From: Elysia crispata
Taxonomy: Eukaryota > Mollusca > Gastropoda > Plakobranchidae
Length of the DNA stretch: 64,000 nucleotides
NCBI GenBank assembly: GCA_033675545.1
Contig: JAWDGP010001105.1
Coordinates: 982,501 to 1,046,500, forward strand
Direction of reading: 5' to 3'
Shown here: positions 1 to 16,178 of the stretch, one piece after another
Layout of the letters: each line of letters opens with the position of its first letter
Position numbering within the stretch: position 1 is the stretch's first letter
Program-made: the position numbers and the translations under genes
The notes under the pieces: model-generated
Told to the model about the DNA's origin: nothing
Database searches by the model: none
The model's input: the letters and a program-made list of their open reading frames with translations, nothing else

Positions 1-1389
1 TTTGAATGAAAATTACTTATTCTTTCATTGGTTTCTCGGACGTCATACCTAGATAGTTAAATAAGTGTGTGATATATTCTTTTTCTATCTAAAACTCTTT
101 CTAAATATGCATCATTTAATCTATAGCTCTATCTATGACTTCTATCTATCTATCCTTATATTTATCTATCAGTCATCATATTTTAGCTACTATCTATCCT
201 TATGTTTATCTATCTCTTTGTCTGTATATCTGTGTATCTGTTTTACCTACATCGACCTGTCTGTTTCGGTCGATACATGAATCAAAATTTAATAATCAGT
301 CAATCAGCCAATCTATTTGCTTATTATCGTTCTAATGTTTTTATTTTCTTTTTTGAGGCTGGCTTATTATCATTTTTATTTCTCCAGCTTTTGTCTGTAC
401 AAGCCTTAATTTACCAATTACATTTTCAGCTCAAACTCTTTGTTTTTTAATACATGAAAAGTTTTTTTTTTTTTTTTTTAAACCAACTTGTCTGTCTTTC
501 TGTCTATCTGTCAGTCCGATTTCACTCTTCACCCCTCTCGCGCTCTCTTTCTCCTAATGTATCACTGTATCTTTATCTCTGTACTGTATATTCTGCCTCT
601 GTCTCTGTATTTTTCATATCCCTGCTTCTGTCTCTTTGCCTCATCTCTCACCGTCGTTAATGTTGGTATTTCTCGGACGATATACTTATACTTTGAACAA
701 GACTTCTAGATAAAAATCAAATTCCATGTATCAAAGCTTTTAAGAAATCATACTCCTTTATAAAAAAAACTTTAAGAAAGTCAAACTTATGCTGCGACTA
801 AGGCTATACGTAATATAACAGGCACTTTTATTCAAAAGAATTTTTTTTTATCGTTTTATTATTTTATTTTTTTCCTTCAAATTGAAATTTTTTTTTCAAA
901 ATAATAATTCGTTTTCACGATTTCTTGATAAATCCACTTGGACCTACTCTCTAAAACCCACCATAGTACGTTTAGTGAGAGACACTTTAGATCACCAACG
1001 AGTTCCTAAAACATGTCCTTATCTGGGGTGTTGGTGTTTTATCATAGGAATAATCACTGTTAATCTTTGGATGAGCTAAGCACTAAAAGTCGCTTGATTC
1101 GGAAATGATCTTGCAAAATAGCTTTTGTTAATATACTCGAGGTAAGGATTTCAAATTACAAAAGAAGGATATACAAAGAGACTTTCAACATTTTCATAAG
1201 AATTTTCAATATACCATTTAGCATTCTTTATTTTACGAAAACCTGGTATATGTGTGACACCTTTTTTAATGTAGGAAACATAGCAGTTGTGACAAGAAAT
1301 TTCTAGATTGGTAAAAATACAGACAATGAAAGGATATACCTTCACAAGGCCATTCATATAGATGCATAAAAAAATGACCACAAATTGAC
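1..1389. other. AT-rich noncoding DNA with a degenerate CTAT repeat
   Basis: No gene is visible here. Positions 130-250 are a degenerate tetranucleotide stretch built from CTAT/TCTA units, and 464-479 is a T homopolymer. The short open frames translate to Tyr/Leu/Ser-rich peptides, as expected from pyrimidine-rich repeats. I see no splice-flanked coding frame. Confidence 0.6.
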
Positions 1390-1990
1390 GACAATAAAGC
1401 GATTAGATGTAAGACACTAAAAACATGAACAAGATTAACCATCATAAAGCCATAAGATTAGAGACATCACTAACAAATATCAACAAGATTGGCCACCGTA
1501 TAGCTAAGATGGATACACTAGCAAAGATGAAGATAGACCACCAGACAGCCATAAGATTGCAGCACTAGCAAAGATGAACAAGAATGGCCAACGTATTGCC
1601 ACACCTCTCTGTAATACATGGAATACAGAAGCCTGTGGTATAGCCATAAGATCGTAGACACTAACAAAAAATGAAGTCATAACATTGAAGACACTAACAA
1701 GGATGAACAAGGTTGGACATCGCATAGTCATAAGATTGGAGACACTAACAAAGAAGAAGATTGACTACCGTAAAGCCATATGATTGGATACACTAAAAAA
1801 AGATGAACAAGATTGGACACCGTATAGCCATAAGATTGGAGACACTAACAAAGAAGAAGATTGACTACCGTAAAGCCATATGATTGGATACACTAAAAAG
1901 ATGAAGATTGACCACAATAAAGCAATTAATTGCAGGCTCTAACAAAGATGAAAACGACCAACATAAAATCCACAAATATAGAGACATTAA
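1390..1990. repeat. Minisatellite, about 50-bp unit with 100-bp higher-order period
   Basis: Units carry the recurring phrases GCCATAAGATTGGAGACAC, ACTAACAAAGATGAACAAGA and GATTGRCYACCGTA, repeated about every 50 bp with small indels. From about 1706 to 1900 two successive dimers are nearly identical: the phrase AAGAAGAAGATTGACTACCG occurs at 1751 and again at 1851. That makes a 100-bp higher-order unit. The outer copies are more diverged, which suggests an old array with a recent central duplication. Confidence 0.85.
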
Positions 1991-3540
<1,550 letters not shown>

Positions 3541-6500
3541 AACTTTTTTTTTTTTTTTATGTCAGTGCAAAATAAGGTCTGGTCATTATTTTAAAAATGT
3601 GCTAGTGTTTAGCTTTATGAATTATAGGATAAAAAAAGAAATGCTAAATTCATGGGCACAACTATATATAAGTCCAAGGATCCGTTGTATACATGGGTGA
3701 AAGATAGCATTCCCTATGTTTCTAATGTTACTGATGAAGTTAAAATTAAGGCAAACGTCTGTATGTCATTTTGTATTATGTCATCCTTATCCATATAAGT
3801 TCAGGATGGGTGATTGTTTACACCTTTAGTTTGTTCAACTTGGTGAAATCCGAAGTGACACGTAGTTTTTCTTTGACTGGCTTTTCAACTTTTCATCCCC
3901 ACAAGTATAAGAATTTTGTTAAGAATTGTGTGATGTTCACAATTGTGCTTCCACATAGTAATTTTTCGCGCGTTCTCTTCCCCCATTTCTCATCAAGTCT
4001 ACATCCTCCCCTTTCCCTCCTTTAATAAAATCCTTTCTTTCCTTTCTCTCTCTCTCTCTCTTTTTCTCTCCATTTTCTCCCATATTTATTATCTTTTTCT
4101 CTTTGCCTGATGAATTTACCTTTTTCTTCTTCCTTACTCCTTCTCTCTGCTTTGCCTCTTTTCTGTGTGAGAGTATCTGTTAATGCTGAGTTGCCACTCT
4201 CTCATTACCTCTGTTTCCCTTCCCGTATTCCCTTTTTTGTCCATGTTTTGCTCTGTCAGATACAGCAACCCTGTGTTTGTTTTCCTTCCTCGGGTATCTC
4301 TAGACTCTCTGAATATTGATTGAACCAGTTCCTGAAAGCATCTTGTACTTCTTTGTCTATAAACGACACCTCCTTGTTTGTTTTTAAAGGTGCCTGTTGA
4401 TGCGAGGCTTAGGCCTGCTTGAACATAGTGTATGCGTCACTAAAATTCTTCCAGCTCAGGGGGAAATAGGGTCAAAGTTGGCAATGAAGAGATGGTTTCT
4501 GTCTCATATTTACTGTAGCTCAACTGGTTGTCTGATGAACCGCTCAGCCTGGACCCATGGAGTGCATCGGTGTCTGTTGATAAGCACGAGACCTTATTTT
4601 ATCACCTTTGTTGAACATGACACTAGTGACTAGTGATGTTGTTACACTCTAGGAAACGAATCATACAAAAGTTTCAGGGTAAAGATGACAAAAAAGCGTA
4701 CCGTTCTTACATTCATGATTGCATTCGTTTGCACAATCTTGAGGGGACAATATTATTCACAACTGTATCTCAATAAAAATTGCCTTTGTTAGGTTGTTGA
4801 TTTTCGTTTGGTTCCAGTCTTTGTCTATACTGAAAACACTCTAATGTTACAATCTGTAAACATAGAAATTTTTTTTCTTCAAATGTTCGATCAATTAAGT
4901 TTCATTTATTTCATAATTACATAATTGACATTATCAAGATGAGCATTCATTTGGTTACATTATTACAATCGTAGCTATTCGATCGGCACTTAAAAAGAGC
5001 TTGATTTAAGTGCAGTGAGTAAAAAAAAGAAAAAGCCTTGTCGTAGAAACGGCTTTCATCCGGTTTGAACAAGCCTTAAATGTTCCTCCCTAAAGCTTTT
5101 TTATATATACATTTATGTATTCCAAAATTCTCTTGTTTCTGTTTGAAGAATTCAGTCCCGCCAGTCCAAGAGCACCATGTAACGGGGAAAGTATGGTTTG
5201 TTCAGGTAAACGACAACATTGGTTATTATCTGTAAGCAGAATAAGTTCCTCCTTCGTGATTTTTGTGAAGTCCTTAATATAATATTTTTCAAAACTATTG
5301 GTGGAATTTGCTTTGTGCTAATACTAATTCTAAAATGTTTTTAAAAATGAAACAGATTGCACGACCTATCTACCATCATGTTTACAATCTTCCCCAAACG
5401 GTTTCAGCAGGAGAACATAACTATCAACAGTGATATCTTTAGCTTTTTATGGTGATATCTGTTATTTTTGGTGCTACTTTGTCCCTAAGCAAGATTCCAG
5501 AAGAAAACCTGGGAAGTTTGCACTTCATAACTAAATCTGCCCCCTTCTACATGTTTCTAAAAAGCCGTGTGAAGTTGACCATTCGCCGAATATTTGGGTA
5601 TGCAGATCCATTTGACTAAAAAATTTTCATTTATCAACTCAAATAACGTTTTTCTGGCTTTTTTCTGGATCTACTTAATGAAAAGCTCGTATACTTGGCC
5701 TTCCAACAGGACTTAACACGCATCATACTTGTAAGTTGTAAGTTAAATTTAATATCACTAACTTGACAATAAACTTTTCGATGCGTGGATAAAATTTAAT
5801 ACCATCTTTTGTAGAACATAGGAGTCTTCCCGCGTCGCCCTATTTCCCTGTTTTTGGTCCAGTGAGAGACGGGTAGTGAGCTAATGGATTATGGGTAATC
5901 TCGACTGGCCAGACAATGCCTCACGGGGAACTGATCCGCAATTCACGTAACGTTTAACCTCTGACGTGATTGACAGTTTGCGTGCGAAGGTCGATGCGTA
6001 GCTCACTGTCGCAATTTGTTACCGGCACCAAGCACAAGTTAGCGAGTGAATGTCGCAATATTCTCTTAGAGGGAATCATTGTGGAGCGCTAAGTATGCAG
6101 CAACTTTAGTTTGGAGGCTGTGCTTCCAGATTTAATTATTGTTTAACTGCGTATGCGAAACAGACCCTTGTTTGGTTAAAATATTGTTGGAGTTTCTGTT
6201 TCAAGTTACGAGGCATATGGTGCTATATATGGAGACAGTTAAAAGACTTCCACCTTTTCTTTCCCTTCCTTTTAGTGTGTATAACTTTAATAACAAAAAT
6301 AGACACCTCAAAAGGATGACACGAAACAGCATTACTCACACATCGAGCACGCAAACTTCATATATTTTTTTTTACATTTCTCGTCCTTTTGATTTGCAGT
6401 TTTAAAAAATTTTAATTACATCTTTCTGCCTTTTCTCTTCTCATTTTTTCTTCTCTAATCGTTTCCTCATTAACGTCATCTTCTCTCTGTCTCTCCCTCT

Positions 6501-6649
6501 ATCTCTCCCTCCCTCTCTCATTCGTCTTTTTCTCTGAATGTTTCCTACCTGATATTCTGTGATTTCTCCAGAACGTTAATAATACCGGGACAAAATTCAG
6601 ATAATGGTAATCTTTCGTGCTCAATTCAGCAACTTAATGATGCCAACTC
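3541..6649. other. Noncoding DNA, no gene seen
   Basis: Mostly AT-rich sequence with T-rich and C/T-rich patches, including a short CT run at 4043-4061. A sequence matching the tRNA A-box consensus, TAGCTCAACTGG, lies at 4516-4527, but no convincing B-box follows. It may be a decayed tRNA-derived element. The frames at 4110-4319 and 4397-4633 show no domain and no good splice sites. Confidence 0.45.
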
Positions 6650-7863
6650 CCTAGAGAGCTGCAGCTCTCCTCTCTCTAGCAGAGCTCCGACATCATCACC
6701 GTGTTCTCGCGAGCCACGCACGCGCCTGCCGCTGCTTCCTTCCTGTTTGAATAGCTGGTAGCAGCAGCAGCAGCAGCAACACGTCCACCTCCGCCTTTAC
6801 CATCACCACAACTACAGCATCGACGCACTTTCATTCCTCTCTCTTCTCCCCTTCCCATTTCCACGTTACCATTTTCCTTCCTTTCGCTCATTCAGCCACC
6901 TTTTGGGATTTAATCACTAGATCTAGATGTACGTCTGTGAAGTCGGGCAGAGACGCTCTCTGGATTGTACCGCGTTCCACTCTCTCGCGCATACAGTCTC
7001 CACTTCTCTCTTTTCAATGCCAATAAAACTTATTGGAGAATGTTTATGAGTTAGAAAAAAAATCACAGACGAGAAGAATGTTTTACAGCGTGCTCACATT
7101 TACTGTGCTTTAGAGACCAGCGTTGACCCCGAGCTGCACTTAAGCGACTAATCTAGCTGAGAAGAAAAATCAAACTTAGAAAACTCTGAGTACATAGCGT
7201 GGCTCAAAAACCCTTCATTCAGAAGACTGAGGAAATTGGACCGATCAATTAGCGTGGATTAGCAGTGGAGAGCAGTCTTGTTCTTTACCTTCTTCGTGTA
7301 CTTTTAAACTAATAGCGACAATTTATATCAGCTGTGAATATTTAACACTGGACTGACTACTGACTAGCTTGGAAAGACGCTTAAAACCATATTACAACAG
7401 GAAATTATTGGAATTATAGATCACGTGATCAACAACTTCAGCGTAAGATTTGTTTGAGCAGATCTGTGAGGGCAGCGTAAACTGTGGAAGATGTGCGATC
7501 CTGCCTTCGCTGATTTACAGTCATTGTTGTGACTTATAACGTGATAAATAATGCTACAGAGGACGTGTGTTTCATATCCAACAATTCTCTTAAGTGAATA
7601 GTTCTTCTAAGTTAGATTTTAGTCGTAAGTCGCCAACCCCGTCTGAGTGACTAAAAGGTAATAGAACTATATAATAGTTATGACTTTGGAGAGCAACTCT
7701 TTGCATCATGAAGCAGCAAACATCTTTGTGATGTGAAAAGAGGAACTATTTCAGTGAGTTTGAAAATAAATGAATTCATTAGTAACGAGGATTGTCAATG
7801 ACATCACTAAAACAAGGAATGAACTAATATCGACGCTTCGATAAAATACCGCAGTCACATACG
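6650..7863 (+). promoter_or_regulatory. Possible promoter / 5' exon region (weak)
   Basis: From about 6650 to 7030 the DNA is richer in G+C and CpG than its surroundings. It includes a short AGC run near 6760-6775 and several CG-containing stretches such as TCTCGCGCATACAG. The sequence to 7863 lacks microsatellites. A donor-like ACG|GTATGT lies at 7863/7864. Together this could be a transcription start region with an untranslated first exon, perhaps of the membrane-protein gene further right. There is no direct evidence of transcription, and the direction is a guess from the donor. Confidence 0.2.
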
Positions 7864-9679
7864 GTATGTGTTGAACTTTTTCTTAAGTTTTTGTCTCTTA
7901 TAATCTGCGTTCAATTTTTAATTTCATTTTGCAATTCATATGGTAAAAGACCCAAGACGGCGCACTTGCCTTTTGCTGTTATGGTATTTCTCCTTTGAAA
8001 AATTAAAAAGAAATAAGTGCATGAGCCTACGTTAGATGTTTTGGCACAAAGACATGAACATTACTTAACACAACTTTCCAGTTGTTGGTGAATCTAGTAC
8101 CCTCAGCTGCGTCTGGCATTTGCACTATAGATTATGTTGTTAACTAAAAGAAAATAACGTTGATCTACTCGCTGTCCGTTTTAGTTTTATAGAATTCATG
8201 AGATGTTAAAAAGTGCAGGATACGCAGCCCTTTAGCATTGAAATACGACAACTATGTACAGTTCTACACCGACAAGAGTGGTGCATTCGAGGGAATGAGA
8301 TGTAATTACAATATGAAACAATTGTGGAACTGAGGTTAAAAAAAATATTATAGCAAATAAACAATAACTAGATGGACGCCATAAAACATCGTATGGAGGC
8401 AATTAGATTGCAGTATTTCTGGACAATTACGCCTATGAAACAACCACACTTACATCTTTCTAGATATAAGATTCTGTTCACCGAGAATCATGAAACTGTT
8501 TACACTGTGAAATTATTGCTACTTTTCTGACTTTAACTTTCCAGCCTCTAAGCATTGATAGCAGGGGAAATAATGTGTTAGCAAAGGAAAAGTCATTAAA
8601 CCTTATCACGAAGTTTAATTTCGTTTAGACACGACAACTAAGATGGATATTGAAATTCGATCTAGATTCATTTCCTATACAAAGTTCAAGTCGACTCTTT
8701 ACCGAACAAACACCGTGGCCTTGAATGAAAAAATAAACCGAGAAGCAAATAAAACAAGAAAGACTAAGCTACGCTGTATCTTAATATGCGATAGATCCTA
8801 AAGCATTCGAAAATTATGCTTATAATGATTGCAAAATTTAAAGTTTCAAGTTTCATGGTTGGATAAATACTGACAACATTGTGATCGAACATTGGAATGA
8901 CATAAATATGTATAGAGCGATCTTTGACGATTAAGTAATAGGTCTACTCGGTGGTCTTTAAAGCTAGCCTAGAGGAGAAAATAATAAAACAATAAATAAA
9001 AATTCCAACATAATCTTAAAAAAATTGATTTCTCGATTTACGACAGTTTTGACTCAACCCAGTGGAACCAGAGCCTGTAAGAAAGATTATCCCATCGAAT
9101 CTTACAATTTTGGGTATATTCCAGAAAAAGCCACGCCTTTTTTTTTTTTTTTTTTTTTTTGTAGCAAAATATGATCTGACACTTTTTACAGCCTATCCAT
9201 TTTCAAATTGCATCATTTAAATATAATATGACAAGCGTACTTTTGAAAGTTTTTTTTTTCTCATTTTCGAATTGCAACAAATTCAAGCTTTATCGTTTCT
9301 CGTGTTTGACAGAGCAACTCATGTAAACCCAAGAAAAGCAATGTCGTTATGCAAGCTAAAGCAATATTGATTTCGACTTAAAAAAAAGCCTTTTATTATC
9401 GCCAATGAATTGAAAGCTTCAAGTTTCTTTTCCCAATTCTTTTCCAAAATTGCAACACACGACATCCATATCTCTGGAAATGATCTTATCAAATTCTTCC
9501 AGAAAAAAAAACCCGCCGCTCATTCATCCCTCTCACAGCTTCAGCCACTGCCTCATTTTAGTTTAGTTTTCAAGACTCATCGGCCCAGCGGACAGTCCTG
9601 CGCGATTTGCAGAACTTCTCGTTCTAATCCCATCGATCTGGGAAGTTGGTAAAGCCCTTTCAAGTCTGCAACCTTTCAG
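7864..9679. other. Noncoding DNA, no gene seen
   Basis: AT-rich sequence with frequent stops in all frames. A T homopolymer of about 24 lies at 9137-9160 and shorter poly-A/T runs are scattered. Nothing else is recognisable. Confidence 0.5.
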
Positions 9680-9786
9680 CCGGCGGCGGCGCCCGTCCTT
9701 GTGGCTGTCTCGCACTTACATACAACCACATACAGCCCCATACATTCCTTATACGCCCGGCCTTGACCGGCCAGCAACAGTAACAG
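9680..9786 (+). other. Weak internal exon candidate
   Basis: A 107-bp interval lies between an acceptor-like CTTTCAG (ending 9679) and a donor-like CAG|GTATCC (9787). It is clearly more GC-rich than the flanks, beginning with CGG triplets. One frame is open throughout (phase 1 in, phase 1 out) and reads RRRRPSLWLSRTYIQPH and onward. The peptide resembles no family I know, and chance is a serious alternative because the interval is short. Confidence 0.2.
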
Positions 9787-12624
<2,838 letters not shown>

Positions 12625-13790
12625 AAGACTGCTGCAGCTTCTACTTCCACATTTTATAGTAATGCTTTTGTTGCTGCAATAGCATTTGCTATTTCAAAAA
12701 GTTACTTTTGAGTTTCTTATATAAATATGATAAGTAAATACTAGTTATACCTACCGAATGTCATTAATAGCGATCTTCATAGTTTGAGAGGACCTTTTTT
12801 TTAATATAAATTAGTTATAAAATATTGTAGGAGAGAAAATAGCGTTAACTTGATCCTATCGATGCGTATTTTAAGTTATAAACAAAATGAAATTTATCTG
12901 AGCTAAGCCGATCGTGTTCTCATACAAGAGACAATCTTCCTCTCCATTGGTGTTATATTCCGTGAGCAACACACACGGGAAGTTGCTGATAGCGGCCGAA
13001 GAGAGATGATAACTGTAGGTTCTGTGCTCACCCATGTTGGCTGAGGAGATCAAGACATGTCTGGTGTATAACTCTGTGCAACTCTCTATGTAAGGAAAAA
13101 CGAGCCCTCTCACCTTGCTATTAGCTTGTCATAAACTTAGTATATTTTGATTGTGCTTCAACAGGTGCTTTTTGTCTTTCTTGTCTTTCTTTGACGGCAT
13201 CAAGTGGTTAAAAGTTAAAAAGCCCGCCGTGCAATCTGCAAGAGGATTTGAGCCACTCAATCATGGATAGATAGGTTTAAGTCTTCATATTTATAGTTCT
13301 GCGAGTTGGTGTGCTAGTAAAAACATCCGATTACCTCAGTAAATCAATCAGCCATTTAATCAATCTTGCTGTACTCAACTAGCGCAGACTGCTGTCTACG
13401 GTATCTCACCACGCTATGTCTCAACCGTAACAGATCTCTGAACTATTAGTAAAACTGAGAAAAAAAGTTCCAACTTCTTTTATCTGACAGAACAAAGCAT
13501 GGCATGGTGATCGATACGACCACGGTTCTTTCAAAATATATGAATACATGTGGGTCAGATCAACCTGATCCATGGGTCGGAGCAGGTTCAGCAAAAACAT
13601 TCTCTACATATGATTCACTCCCCAAATAACACCCATATATACATATATACTATACTATATATACATATTATATACTATATATATTCTAGTTATCAAGATT
13701 CATCATTCATTGCCCCTTAACACTAGGATTGCCCTAGGTGTGTTAACAATAATTATATATGACTGAAAAATGTTTGTAATAGGCGTTCTT
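12625..13790. other. Noncoding DNA, AT-rich palindromic patch
   Basis: No gene is seen. Positions 13632-13690 are a TATA/ACTATA-rich imperfect repeat with partial self-complementarity. The 80-codon minus frame at 12871-13113 has no recognised motif. Confidence 0.45.
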
Positions 13791-14039
13791 TGTTGTGACA
13801 TAACGTTTGACGTCCTCTCTACTGATCTCAGATTGCTTGGAAGCACTGATGACACCAATGACATCACACCTTTTGTTGTGACATAACGTTTGACGTCCTC
13901 TCTACTGATCTCAGATTGCTTGGAAGCACTGATGACACCAATGACATCACACCTTTTGTTGTGACATAACGTTTGACGTCCTCTCTACTGATCTCAGATT
14001 GCTTGGAAGCACTGATGACACCAATGACATCACACCTTT
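13791..14039. repeat. Three perfect 83-bp tandem copies
   Basis: Copies at 13791-13873, 13874-13956 and 13957-14039 read identically base for base. Each begins TGTTGTGACATAACG and ends ACATCACACCTTT. Each also carries TGACGTC (13808-13814 in copy 1) and TGACATCA, which resemble CREB/ATF half or variant sites. Perfect identity suggests a very recent triplication or active homogenisation. Copy number is likely to vary between individuals. Confidence 0.97.
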
Positions 14040-15117
14040 TCTCCCAACTGAAGCCAATAAGAAGAGTCAGCTAATTTTGTAATATCAAAATAATTATTGA
14101 TGCCTTTAATTTTTCATCTCCAAACAGGTTCCAGTAAATCCCAATAAGCATTGCACCTTTAGGCTTTTTTGCGGGAATAAATACAACTTTACAAAAACTT
14201 TCAAGAAGATCTTTAAATAGATTCGGTATTAGCTGATTTTCTGTGTTGATTGTCTCCTCTGAAAAAAACTCATTGGTACTTCAAGAACTAAACTTAGGGT
14301 TAAGAATAACTTCTCGCATGGTGAAGCGAGTTTCTTTTTTCCACAATATTAACAGTGAAAGTTTTTTCTTTAAATCAACGCTTTCTGCAGTACAGCGCAA
14401 TCAAAATTTCGTTGCCTTATATCGAAGGCTACCTTATAATAGAGACTACCTAACACCAGTTTCTTCTAACTATTGATATAATAATAGGGCACCTTTTGGT
14501 GACACACCATCTTCTCGCACAAGAGTGAAGATAACTTGATCGATTTATCTTTTGTTTTATCCGTTTTCTTATGAACCTCATACATTATAGCTAAATCAAG
14601 TCTTTGCAATGGTCTGAGCATTTGCTTCAAGAGTAAATCCTAACATAGTCGTGTGATGAGACCTATTCATTGATTTATAGGGTGTTTTCATATGCCCCAG
14701 TCTACGGTAATCGCTTGTCTGAGTTGTAAGGCGCTGTGACATCGAATACACAAGAATGACAAGACAGTACATTGGCTCGCCAAAAGAATCAGAGATCTCC
14801 TTGCATATATCTGAGATAAGGATGTGTTACTAGAACCTTGCAAGATTGTTCGAGAAACTTAGGTGACGTTAATTTTTACGAAAAAAAAAAAACAACCCTC
14901 AAAGAAGAAACGTCCCTATCACAGCAATGAGTTTGAGACTATGGTTAGCGCAAGGAGATAGTAGCAGAGAGTGTATATAGTTACTAGACAGATAATTTCG
15001 ATTTGGACCGACTTGTCATTCTTTGCCTTGGGTGACATTACGATGATTATTTTTGATGAAAGAATTGATGAAAAAAGTCCTGTTTTGTTAATTCGTATCC
15101 AGAAACATGGACGGGTG
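14040..15117. other. Noncoding DNA, no gene seen
   Basis: Unique-looking AT-rich sequence with an A run at 14881-14892. The 77-codon plus frame at 14243-14476 has no recognisable domain or splice support. Confidence 0.5.
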
Positions 15118-15167
15118 ATTGATTGAATGTATAATGTAATGCATTGATTGAATGTATAATGTAATGC
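15118..15167. repeat. Perfect 25-bp tandem duplication
   Basis: The 25-mer that begins ATTGATTGAATG and ends GTAATGC occurs at 15118-15142 and immediately again at 15143-15167. A related phrase, TTTGATTGAATGTGCAAATTG, lies at about 15249. Confidence 0.95.
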
Positions 15168-16125
15168 CTTCACTAAGCACTGTGGTCTTTCAAACAATCT
15201 TCTTTTGACAGGGTAGGTACGACTCAATAAGGCCTTACCTCATCCATTGTTTGATTGAATGTGCAAATTGAATCATTTTCGCGTAGGCACTCTACCCTAG
15301 CAAAACCGAGGTTCTGATCAAACATTTGACTCGAGGAAGTCACTAGAACAGGTTTAGAGTCAAATCTCTAGGAGGCTGAGGGATAGCTTTAGATTGACAA
15401 GTGAACCAAGTTTCAGAAGAGTTGATGACACTCTTGCTAATGTCGAGACATATAAAGAGAAACCTTAGATTATCTTCCGACAAAATAGGTTATACCGACA
15501 GGAGACCAATCAAGCTGTCGTTATCGTGATTCTCCAGAACGATAATAGCCTCTCCTGTTAGCAAATACGAGCACTCTCTCTGGCTCTAATAACGTCGGTA
15601 TAGTTCTTCTCAAGCTTTGTTCCTCTCTCTCTCTCTCCAGATTTCCAGACATTTTTCTTCTTGAGCGGCTGAGCCCGTCTAATAGAATGTCCTCAATGGT
15701 TTTCAACAAGAGCTGAGAGCATGACGTCATGGAGAGTAAACAATCCACAGGCGTACCTGAGGTGAGTGTTTCCATATGAAAAATAACAAAATATATCCAC
15801 ATCAACCTTGATTGGTGACGTCAGACGAATTATATTCCAAAGGAAGCTTATATTCTTTGTTGTTTCGGTGCGTTTGGGACTCGAATTTTTATGAATCTCA
15901 TGTTTAGTGCTCTGTTGTTCTTGGACACGACAATATTGAAAAAGCAGAGGTAAAACATCTTGATTGCCTTGTTCGAAATGAGGAAAATCAACAGAGGCAC
16001 ATACATACACACACAGTGAATGCGTTTGGAACTATTCCTCTTGCCCATTTGTTTGTCTGTGTTTGTGTTTTTGGCTCATCCTCAATTATTATTAGAGCTG
16101 GCTTCATCATTACAATCATCGTGAT
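15168..16125. other. Noncoding DNA, no gene seen
   Basis: Overlapping minus frames of 60-105 codons lie between 15521 and 16048. None shows a motif, and they run through CT-rich sequence. I treat them as chance. Confidence 0.45.
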
Positions 16126-16144
16126 CACCACCACCACCACCGCC

Positions 16145-16177
<33 letters not shown>

Positions 16178-16178
16178 G
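16126..16178. repeat. (CAC)n-(ATC)n trinucleotide repeat
   Basis: CAC units, with one CGC interruption at about 16141, switch to ATC/CAT units and end at 16178. Confidence 0.93.

Noticed and set aside
13791..14039. CRISPR array
   Set aside because: The 83-bp units are contiguous with no spacers, and the sequence is eukaryotic.
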